5,568 bases of DNA from an uncultured Treponema sp. (lineage in GTDB: Bacteria > Spirochaetota > Spirochaetia > Treponematales > Treponemataceae), in the NCBI GenBank assembly GCA_937901865.1, contig CALDID010000253.1:1-5568 (forward strand), written 5' to 3'. Shown in pieces: positions 1-3,810 of this stretch. The notes beneath the pieces were generated by a model, which made no database searches, was not told where the DNA came from, and saw only the letters and a list, made by a program, of their open reading frames with translations. The position numbers and the translations under genes are program-made. Every line of letters starts with the position of its first letter. Within the stretch, counting starts at the first letter, position 1.

Positions 1-34
1 GTGACTGGAGTTCAGACGTGTGCTCTTCCGATCT
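1..34 (+). other. Illumina TruSeq read-2 adapter (sequencing artefact)
   Basis: These 34 bases, beginning GTGACTGGAG and ending CTTCCGATCT, match from memory the full TruSeq read-2 primer/adapter. They are not biological sequence. Native DNA begins at about base 35, leaving only 24 native bases before the stop codon of the first gene. The exact start of the match at base 1 suggests this is the physical end of an assembled contig built from untrimmed reads. Confidence 0.98.
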
Positions 35-58
35 TGATGACGTATTTTTTGTAAATCA

Positions 59-964
59 TCAAAATAAATCTAGCATAGCATCAAGGTAGATGGCTTCGCG
101 CACATTTATGTGATATTCGCTTTTGGTCAGATAATACAGCAAAAACTCCAGAATAAGCGCGCTCCCAAGCCCTCTGCCTTCGATTTTGAAAGAAGAAAAT
201 CCCCTTGGCAGATAAATCTTTTGAATGTCAGCAATGCCGATAAACGCAGGATTTTTCATCGCAAGCGAAAACCGATAGCCCCCTGACGCATCGGGTGAAA
301 CGCAGTGATGTTCTTTCACCTCTTCGCCCAAGTTTCTCAAGCTCACATTTTCATAACACGCCTTTCGCGCCTTGCAGTTCACAGAACAACACTCGTTGCA
401 CAGAAACTCCGTTTTGTCTTTCTGTGCTTGAGAAAGCGCAGTGAGATGTTCAAAATCCTTGTTCAGCCGAAAATCTGGCACAACATAGCTAAAATCTTCC
501 CTGTTTAATTCCGCCTCAAAATCGGCAAAGTCGGTCAGCACTTTTGTGGTAGACGATACAAGATATAAATCGGGAAATTTTTCTCTTAAATACGCAACAA
601 GCACATCGCAATACACGATAACGCCGCTTTTCGCCTTTGTCTTTTGAAATTGCTCGCACAGCGCATTGCATTTTTTGTCGGCGAGGTGCTCTTTTTTGAG
701 CAGCGAATTGCTAAACGTAAGACGCGCAGAAATATTGTATTCGTCCACCAAAGCAATCACGTCTTTTACACGAGAATTGCCAAAGCCCGCCCTGCCGCCG
801 CCCCACAAGCAATCGGCAGGAGAGCCGTAAAGAGAAGCAATGTCGCACCACGGATAAAACCAGTCGCGATGTTCACGATACAGCGGCAAAAACGCCTTAT
901 ACAAATCGTAGAACTCAAACAGACCCGGAAGATGATAGTGCGCAATACGGTCTGTCGCTTTCAT
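59..964 (-). CDS. Peptidase U32-like, cysteine-rich protein
   Basis: The 301-aa product has no signal peptide or membrane segment, so it is probably cytoplasmic. Near the C-terminus, residues 259-265 read FKIEGRG, which resembles the SLKIEGR signature of peptidase U32 proteins. The alternating strand/helix pattern before it (for example RLTFSN at 81-86 and VVPDFRLNKD at 161-170) fits a TIM-barrel-like fold. Cysteines 189, 192, 193, 197 and 203 are clustered and C221 follows. U32 relatives such as UbiU/UbiV and RlhA bind an Fe-S cluster through conserved cysteines and act in RNA or quinone hydroxylation, so a metal site is plausible here but unproven. The start codon overlaps the flavodoxin stop (ATGA), which implies translational coupling and possibly a redox partnership. 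The family call rests mainly on the KIEGR motif. The exact reaction is unknown. Confidence 0.6.
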   Translation of the reverse strand: MKATDRIAHYHLPGLFEFYDLYKAFLPLYREHRDWFYPWCDIASLYGSPADCLWGGGRAGFGNSRVKDVIALVDEYNISARLTFSNSLLKKEHLADKKCNALCEQFQKTKAKSGVIVYCDVLVAYLREKFPDLYLVSSTTKVLTDFADFEAELNREDFSYVVPDFRLNKDFEHLTALSQAQKDKTEFLCNECCSVNCKARKACYENVSLRNLGEEVKEHHCVSPDASGGYRFSLAMKNPAFIGIADIQKIYLPRGFSSFKIEGRGLGSALILEFLLYYLTKSEYHINVREAIYLDAMLDLF

Positions 965-1371
965 TGCATAATGCTTCTTGCAAAATCTGCCGCCGCTTTT
1001 AAGTCCGCATCGTTCGGGCGACCTTTATGGAACGCTTTGAATTCGCCTTTGCAGTGAAATTCTTTGTCGAACATCTCAATCCCGACTTTATCCGCCTCGG
1101 CTTTGACCTTTTTGAACGTTGAATTGAGCATTGCAGCAGAACCGAAATTGACGATTTTGCCGACCTTGTTTTTATCCAACGAATGCACGAAATCGCGGAC
1201 TTCGCGGTCAATGTTAAACGCATAATACGAATTGCCCAAAAAGAGCAAATCCACTTTTTCAGAAACAGGCGCGCTTATCGGCAACGCTTCCACTCCGAGC
1301 ACGTTCGCAATCGCCTCTGCAAGCCGCTTTGTGTTGCCAGTCTTTGTGTAATATCTTACTGCATAGTTCAT
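961..1371 (-). CDS. Short-chain flavodoxin
   Basis: The 136-aa product has a typical flavodoxin layout. After a short first beta strand, TKTGNTKRLA at residues 9-18 forms the FMN phosphate-binding loop (T-x-T-G-x-T). The third strand DLLFLGNSYYAF at 41-52 leads into an isoalloxazine-contacting loop, and the C-terminal FHCKGEF...GRP segment (105-119) is common in small flavodoxins. Flavodoxins carry one or two electrons at low potential to cytoplasmic redox enzymes. The length is at the short end of the usual 140-180 residues but looks complete. A weak ribosome site (AAGAG, 7 bases before ATG) precedes the start. The stop overlaps the next gene's start by 4 bases, so the U32-like protein is co-translated and is the obvious candidate electron acceptor. 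That pairing is inference. Confidence 0.9.
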   Translation of the reverse strand: MNYAVRYYTKTGNTKRLAEAIANVLGVEALPISAPVSEKVDLLFLGNSYYAFNIDREVRDFVHSLDKNKVGKIVNFGSAAMLNSTFKKVKAEADKVGIEMFDKEFHCKGEFKAFHKGRPNDADLKAAADFARSIMQ

Positions 1372-1418
1372 TGTATTTCTCTTATATGTATTGTATCCGA
1401 TTGACTTTTACAAAACTT

Positions 1419-1448
1419 ATTATTGCACAAAACGCTTATTTCCGTCAA
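1419..1448 (-). promoter_or_regulatory. Sigma70-like promoter for the flavodoxin/U32-like operon
   Basis: Read on the minus strand, TTGACG (1443-1448) lies 18 bases upstream of AATAAT (1419-1424), each matching consensus at 5 of 6 positions. Transcription would start near 1412, giving a leader of about 40 nt before the ATG at 1371. It sits just beyond the terminator of the upstream gene, so the flavodoxin pair appears to be an independent unit. Confidence 0.55.
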
Positions 1449-1452
1449 TGCC

Positions 1453-1491
1453 AAAAATAAAGGAGAAATGCTTATTTTAGCACTTCCCCTC
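1453..1491 (-). terminator. Intrinsic terminator of the HU/DUF4469 gene
   Basis: On the minus strand, GAGGGGAAGTGCT (1479-1491) pairs with AGCATTTCTCCTT (1460-1472) around a 6-base loop. This makes a 13-bp stem with a few G-T pairs, followed directly by the T-rich TATTTTT (1453-1459). It begins 39 bases past the stop codon of the 1530-2288 gene and lies before the flavodoxin promoter. Confidence 0.8.
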
Positions 1492-1529
1492 TAAAAAACA
1501 ACCTATATCAGAAAAACATCTCTCGACTG

Positions 1530-2288
1530 CTATTCTTCAATCGTTACAGGGATTTTGCTAATGCCTGTAACGGCGGTTTTAAGCTCGGTTTTGCCACGAA
1601 GAGCGGTGCGAACTGCAATAAAATACTTTTTCGCAGTATCGAGCGTACGCGGCACATAGAACTCAAGCATTGTTTTTGTGTTGTGTGTCAAATGCTCGTC
1701 TTGCACTTTCACCCAATGCGCTTCGTTTGTTTCCGCCTCTCCGCTCTCAAGGCACGGCACAAAGAACACGCCACTTCCCTCGCCGCCGACTTGCAACTTA
1801 TCGCCCCGCAATCGCGCGCTAAAAGTCAAGTTCAGCTTGCCATCTGCTTGCAGGTCAACAGGATTTTCGATTTTTGAAATAAGCGGCGCAGAATCGGTAA
1901 CAGCCGTAACGCTTGCGCTCACCTTTTTCAATCGCTCTTTGAGTTTGTCGTTCACCGAAAAGCGAGCTTCAAAGCCCGTTACGGTTTCCGCCTCTGGTGT
2001 AAGCGACTTCACGCTATTGATTGGCGCAATATAGAGCTTGCAGATATCCATAATGTCCACAGAAAAGCCGAGTTCTGCCTGCTCCAAGATTTCCTTTTTC
2101 AGAAGCTCCATAGCATGTCCAACAGAATAGCGGTCAATGCCAGTGTTATGCTTTTCGACCAAATCAAGAAGCTGGTCGGTGCTAACAGTACGACGAGGAA
2201 CACGAGCAATATATGTGTGTTCTTTAAGATTACACGGAACAAGTGTAACAGCGAAGTTCGTTTCACGAGGAGTATCTACGTTTATCAT
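1530..2288 (-). CDS. HU-like DNA-binding protein with DUF4469 Ig-like domain
   Basis: The 252-aa product has two parts. Residues 1 to about 125 form an HU/IHF-like domain: a helical stretch with STDQLLDLVEKHNTG at 36-50 and AMELLKKEILEQAELG at 59-74, then a strand region with DICKLYIAPI at 81-90. Residues about 130-250 match the DUF4469 Ig-like pattern: LRGDKLQVGGEGSGVFFVP, then LEFYVP, YFIAVRT and a closing PVTI strand. HU/DUF4469 proteins occur in treponemes and Bacteroidales. A role in nucleoid or surface biology has been suggested, but the function is not established. No signal peptide is visible. The start is supported by GGAG six bases before ATG. The gene is monocistronic: its own leader hairpin lies upstream and a strong terminator follows. 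Confidence 0.8.
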   Translation of the reverse strand: MINVDTPRETNFAVTLVPCNLKEHTYIARVPRRTVSTDQLLDLVEKHNTGIDRYSVGHAMELLKKEILEQAELGFSVDIMDICKLYIAPINSVKSLTPEAETVTGFEARFSVNDKLKERLKKVSASVTAVTDSAPLISKIENPVDLQADGKLNLTFSARLRGDKLQVGGEGSGVFFVPCLESGEAETNEAHWVKVQDEHLTHNTKTMLEFYVPRTLDTAKKYFIAVRTALRGKTELKTAVTGISKIPVTIEE

Positions 2289-2302
2289 TTTTCACTCCAA
2301 AA

Positions 2303-2321
2303 ATTACGAAAAAATCGTAAT
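2303..2321 (-). promoter_or_regulatory. Leader hairpin or palindromic site before the HU/DUF4469 gene
   Basis: On the minus strand, ATTACGA and TCGTAAT form a perfect 7-bp inverted repeat around five T residues. It is followed directly by TTTT and then the GGAG ribosome site. In RNA it is a weak, AT-rich hairpin with a short U run that could attenuate transcription or modulate translation. As DNA it could be an operator. Function is inferred only from position. Confidence 0.4.
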
Positions 2322-2348
2322 AATCATAAAAATCATAGAAAATGAATC

Positions 2349-2377
2349 TTGATAATCCCGCAGAAAACCCTTAGTAT
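2349..2377 (+). promoter_or_regulatory. Plus-strand sigma70-like promoter of the possible small RNA
   Basis: TTGATA (2349-2354) and TAGTAT (2372-2377) are separated by exactly 17 bases, matching consensus at 5 of 6 and 4 of 6 positions. Transcription would begin near 2384. No plus-strand gene lies downstream before the terminator at 2429-2478, so the product would be a short RNA. Confidence 0.4.
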
Positions 2378-2383
2378 GTAATT

Positions 2384-2478
2384 GGTGAGAAAACATTTTT
2401 GAGGTATTTTCCGCAGAATGTTGTTTAGAGACTTTTTAACTGTAAAATTGACAATTTCGCAGTTAAAAGGTCTTTTTT
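2384..2478 (+). ncRNA. Candidate intergenic small RNA of about 95 nt
   Basis: A promoter-like pair ends at 2377 and a strong intrinsic terminator ends at 2478, with no plus-strand gene between. The predicted transcript is about 95 nt with a roughly 45-nt unstructured A/T-rich 5' part and a long terminal hairpin. The only ATG inside (2418) opens a 20-codon frame running through the terminator, without a ribosome site, so coding is unlikely. It is transcribed opposite to both neighbouring genes. I recognise no known RNA family. Confidence 0.35.
2429..2478 (+). terminator. Strong plus-strand intrinsic terminator
   Basis: AGACTTTTTAACTG (2429-2442) pairs with CAGTTAAAAGGTCT (2460-2473) over 14 bp with one G-T pair. 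The interior continues, past a 2x2 internal loop, as AAATT-GAC-AATTT. The stem is followed directly by TTTTTT (2473-2478). On the minus strand the bases after the stem (CTAAAC) are not T-rich, so the polarity is plus. It may still slow minus-strand readthrough from the 2506-2985 gene. Confidence 0.7.
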
Positions 2479-2498
2479 GACGCAATCAATTTCTTTTT

Positions 2499-2504
2499 CC
2501 TCCT
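2499..2504 (-). promoter_or_regulatory. Orphan Shine-Dalgarno sequence after the XRE gene
   Basis: A perfect AGGAGG lies on the minus strand one base after the TAA stop of the 2506-2985 gene. No ATG or GTG follows at usable distance. TTG codons occur 9 bases (8-codon frame) and 13 bases (50-codon frame, 2333-2485) downstream. The 50-codon frame runs through the hairpin region and has no recognisable protein character. The simplest reading is a remnant of a lost downstream gene. Confidence 0.4.
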
Positions 2505-2505
2505 G

Positions 2506-2985
2506 TTATCTGTCTAAAATATCTTTGATTTGCTCAATGTCTTTTTCTGAGAATTTTCCCATAGCTTTGGCAAGAGCAACCATTCCAATAATAGCAGTAG
2601 AATTGAACGATGGATTTGTCAAAATCGCACCCCAATCCACTTGTTCTTCCTCTATCTTTGCAATCGGTTCAAAAGTCTTTGACAATGTTCTTTCTTCATT
2701 GCCAATATTTTTAAAATCATGCGGTTCTAATAACCCTGTATGAACCGAACCTTTTTTGGTCTTATAGTAGATGCATAAATCTTCCTTAGAAAGATACAAA
2801 AATTTTACGGATATATCGAAAACTTCTGCAATCTTATTTACTGTTGCATAGTTCGGTACTCTTTCTCCACTAACCCAACGGCTTACAGTAACTTCGCTCA
2901 CTTCAAGTTTTTTAGAAAGTTCGCGTTGAGTCATATTAAAATCTTTTAAACATTCAGCTAATCGATTTCCAAACTCGCTCCCCAT
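2506..2985 (-). CDS. XRE-family helix-turn-helix regulator, 159 aa
   Basis: Residues about 6-62 form an XRE/Cro-type five-helix domain. MTQRELSKKLEVS (18-30) is the helix entering the turn, and SEVTVSRWVSGERVP (30-44) is the recognition helix and following turn. Residues 63-159 are a C-terminal extension of unknown type, hydrophobic around STAIIGMVALAKAMG (129-143) and then helical, possibly for dimerisation or ligand sensing. It lacks the Ser/Lys pair of LexA/CI-like autopeptidases as far as I can see. The start is supported by GAGG six bases before ATG. It has its own strong promoter and probably a second one upstream, with an inverted repeat between them, so autoregulation is likely. The target genes are unknown. 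Confidence 0.85.
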   Translation of the reverse strand: MGSEFGNRLAECLKDFNMTQRELSKKLEVSEVTVSRWVSGERVPNYATVNKIAEVFDISVKFLYLSKEDLCIYYKTKKGSVHTGLLEPHDFKNIGNEERTLSKTFEPIAKIEEEQVDWGAILTNPSFNSTAIIGMVALAKAMGKFSEKDIEQIKDILDR

Positions 2986-3006
2986 AAAAAACCTCTACCT
3001 AAAAAC

Positions 3007-3035
3007 AATATACATCGCTTATAATTTGATGTCAA
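3007..3035 (-). promoter_or_regulatory. Promoter P1 of the 159-aa XRE gene
   Basis: On the minus strand, a perfect TTGACA (3030-3035) is followed after exactly 17 bases by TATATT (3007-3012), which matches 5 of 6. Transcription would start near 3000, giving a very short leader of about 15 nt that just contains the GAGG ribosome site. This is the best sigma70-like promoter in the window. Confidence 0.8.
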
Positions 3036-3052
3036 GTATTTTCTGTATAAAC

Positions 3053-3088
3053 TTAACATTTACGGAAAAAGTAAGCAGCAAATGTTAA
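3053..3088. promoter_or_regulatory. 9-bp perfect inverted repeat, candidate operator
   Basis: TTAACATTT (3053-3061) and AAATGTTAA (3080-3088) are perfect reverse complements separated by 18 bases, a centre-to-centre spacing of 27 bases. The repeat lies between P2 and P1, so a bound protein could block P2 elongation and influence P1. The adjacent XRE protein is the natural candidate ligand, which is inference. In a P2 transcript the same bases would form a hairpin. Confidence 0.45.
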
Positions 3089-3092
3089 ATAC

Positions 3093-3121
3093 ACAATAAC
3101 ATCAGATGTACAATTTGTCAA
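3093..3121 (-). promoter_or_regulatory. Promoter P2, upstream duplicate of P1
   Basis: On the minus strand, a perfect TTGACA (3116-3121) is followed after 17 bases by TATTGT (3093-3098), which matches 4 of 6. P1 and P2 share TACTTGACA at the -35 end and GATGT just before the -10 box, suggesting one arose by duplication. The 23-bp array begins only 5 bases upstream of the P2 -35 box. Confidence 0.55.
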
Positions 3122-3126
3122 GTAAC

Positions 3127-3241
3127 ACACGCACAGCGTGGTTTGTAAAACACGCACGGCATGATTTTTAAGACACGCATAGCGTGATTCGTAAAACACA
3201 CATAGCGTGATTTGTAAAATATAAATAACCTGTTTTGTAAG
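3127..3241. repeat. Tandem array of five 23-bp units
   Basis: Units start at 3127, 3150, 3173, 3196 and 3219 with an exact 23-bp period. The typical unit is CACGCATAGCGTG followed by ATTTGTAAA, with an A at the front. Units 1-4 are clear. Unit 5 has lost most of the CACGC...GCGTG dyad but keeps the TTTTGTAA tail. Units 1 and 3 contain a perfect CACGC-3 nt-GCGTG palindrome, and in units 2 and 4 it has one mismatch. On the minus strand the dyad is followed by TTTTA in most units. A degraded extra copy may lie just left of 3127. The array abuts promoter P2, so the units are plausible regulator-binding sites. Confidence 0.85.
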
Positions 3242-3249
3242 AAGCGACA

Positions 3250-3369
3250 CTTTAAACTAGCCTAGAATACACACTTTAAACTAAGCTAGAATACACTCTT
3301 TAAACTAGGCTAGTTCACACACTTTAAACTAGCCTAGAATATACTCTTTAAACTAAGCTAGTTTAGAGG
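3250..3369. repeat. Tandem array of five 24-bp units
   Basis: Units start at 3250, 3274, 3298, 3322 and 3346 with an exact 24-bp period. The 16-base core CTTTAAACTANNCTAG is invariant apart from the two central bases, which run GC, AG, GG, GC, AG. The tail is mostly AATACACA-like. The core contains a dyad (CTAG-N-CTAG in units with GC or GG; AACTA-AGC-TAGTT in the last). Unit 5 overlaps the 3' end of the 101-aa XRE gene and provides its stop codon. The sequence is unrelated to the adjoining 23-bp array. The units could be iteron-like or operator sites for an XRE dimer. Confidence 0.9.
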
Positions 3370-3663
3370 GAAGTTTCTTTCTACCATAGATTTAACAGTT
3401 TCGGAAAGTTCTTCGTCGAAAAACTTGCGCACTTCTTCCCTGCTTTTGCTGGCGTTGCGCAAAAATAAATCCGCTGGGTGCACTTCAAGGGCATAAGCGA
3501 TTTTTAATATCAATTCAAACGACGGGAAATGTTTTCTTGCTTCTATCCCGCTAATAGTACTTTTGCCACAATCACAAATTCCAGAAAGTTCTAACTGCGA
3601 CAAACCTTTTTGTGTTCTATAAAAGACCATATTGTCTACGAAATCTGACTTAAAATCATTCAT
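3358..3663 (-). CDS. Small XRE regulator, probable restriction-modification controller
   Basis: The 101-aa product is mainly one XRE/Cro domain at about 8-68: helix 1 DFVDNMVFYRTQKGLS, helix 2 QLELSGICD and recognition helix GKSTISGIEARKHFP (33-47), then LILKIAYALEVHPADLF. A short charged helical tail, EEVRKFFDEELSETVKSMV, follows. Size and architecture fit controller (C) proteins of restriction-modification systems, which time nuclease expression. Its position, divergent from a restriction enzyme gene 147 bases away, supports this. It has no Shine-Dalgarno sequence before ATG, and a TATTAT box lies only 9 bases upstream, so the message may be nearly leaderless, as reported for several C genes. 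The final residues and stop fall inside the 24-bp array, so its C-terminus may have been altered. The XRE call is firm. The controller role is inference. Confidence 0.85.
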   Translation of the reverse strand: MNDFKSDFVDNMVFYRTQKGLSQLELSGICDCGKSTISGIEARKHFPSFELILKIAYALEVHPADLFLRNASKSREEVRKFFDEELSETVKSMVERNFPLN

Positions 3664-3677
3664 TCGTTCAAAATAAT

Positions 3678-3700
3678 AGACTTTTACACTTGAAAAGTTT
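3678..3700. promoter_or_regulatory. Imperfect inverted repeat over the plus-strand -35 box
   Basis: AGACTTTT (3678-3685) and AAAAGTTT (3693-3700) are inverted copies matching at 7 of 8 positions around a 7-base spacer. The right arm overlaps the TTGAAA -35 box of the restriction gene promoter. A bound regulator would be expected to block RNA polymerase there. Confidence 0.35.
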
Positions 3701-3718
3701 ATCTAATCGCCTTATTAT
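3690..3718 (+). promoter_or_regulatory. Promoter of the restriction enzyme gene
   Basis: TTGAAA (3690-3695) and TATTAT (3713-3718) are separated by exactly 17 bases, matching 4 and 5 of 6. Transcription would begin near 3725, giving a leader of about 86 nt before ATG at 3811. The 15-bp palindrome falls at about +4 to +18, a typical repressor position. Confidence 0.55.
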
Positions 3719-3719
3719 A
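3714..3719 (-). promoter_or_regulatory. Candidate -10 box for the 101-aa XRE gene
   Basis: The minus strand reads a perfect TATAAT, overlapping the plus-strand TATTAT. No -35 consensus lies 17 bases upstream. That position (3737-3742, GTCTAT) is instead inside the 15-bp palindrome, as expected for a promoter needing an activator. A start near 3707 would give a leader of about 44 nt. The nearer TATTAT at 3673-3678 is an alternative. Confidence 0.35.
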
Positions 3720-3727
3720 TAAGTACA

Positions 3728-3742
3728 GTCTATTAAATAGAC
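3728..3742. promoter_or_regulatory. Perfect 15-bp palindrome, candidate controller-protein operator
   Basis: GTCTATTAAATAGAC is a perfect 7-bp inverted repeat around one central A. It lies just after the predicted start of the restriction gene transcript and across the -35 position of the XRE gene promoter. One dimer bound here could therefore act on both genes. The GTC/GAC edges recall C-protein boxes (GACT...AGTC type), although the spacing differs from the classical ones. Confidence 0.5.
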
Positions 3743-3810
3743 CACAATCACAATAAAAGACAGTTGTACAAACTTCTATATCATAGACAAAGATATATAT
3801 AGGAAGAAAA

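Larger units (their letters stand above)
2289..2505. other. Intergenic region with leader, possible small RNA and terminator
   Basis: These 217 bases separate two minus-strand genes. On the minus strand they carry the ribosome site (GGAG) and a small leader hairpin of the HU/DUF4469 gene. I see no convincing -35/-10 pair for that gene, only two TATGAT boxes without matching -35 elements. On the plus strand they carry a promoter-like pair and a strong terminator, described separately. An orphan ribosome-binding sequence lies at the right edge. Confidence 0.6.
2986..3357. other. Regulatory and repeat-filled spacer between the two XRE genes
   Basis: There is no credible gene here. The 372 bases contain, from the 2506-2985 gene outward, promoter P1, a 9-bp inverted repeat, promoter P2, a 23-bp tandem array and most of a 24-bp tandem array. 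A 65-codon minus frame at 3053-3250 is made largely of repeat units and is not considered a gene. Confidence 0.7.
3664..3810. promoter_or_regulatory. Divergent control region between XRE and restriction genes
   Basis: These 147 bases hold back-to-back promoters and operator-like repeats. AATAGAC or ATAGAC recurs at 3675-3681, 3736-3742 and 3783-3788, and its complement GTCTATT occurs at 3728-3734. TTGTACAA, an 8-bp palindrome, lies at 3764-3771. The plus gene's ribosome site AGGA (3801-3804) ends the region, six bases before ATG. Confidence 0.6.

Noticed and set aside
644..1057. Plus-strand 137-codon gene
   Set aside because: It lies opposite two clear genes (U32-like and flavodoxin), crosses their junction and has a low-complexity basic composition. 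It is a shadow frame.
1678..2034. Plus-strand 118-codon gene
   Set aside because: It is fully antisense to the well-supported HU/DUF4469 gene and resembles no family.
2333..2485. 50-codon TTG-initiated gene after the orphan AGGAGG
   Set aside because: Spacing of 13 bases is too long, it runs through a strong hairpin, and its sequence shows no family or domain character.
3053..3250. Minus-strand 65-codon gene
   Set aside because: It is mostly translated 23-bp repeat units (recurring TLCV patterns), overlaps P2 and the inverted repeat, and has no ribosome site.
3127..3369. CRISPR array
   Set aside because: Units are directly adjacent with 23- and 24-bp periods and no unique spacers, and no cas genes are present.
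3250..3369. Plasmid or phage replication origin with iterons
   Set aside because: Repeat spacing is compatible, but there is no replication initiator, partition gene, DnaA box cluster or AT-rich melting region that I can identify.
2506..3663. Toxin-antitoxin pair made of the two XRE genes
   Set aside because: Both products are DNA-binding regulators with no recognisable toxin partner. They are separated by about 370 bases of arrays and have separate promoters.
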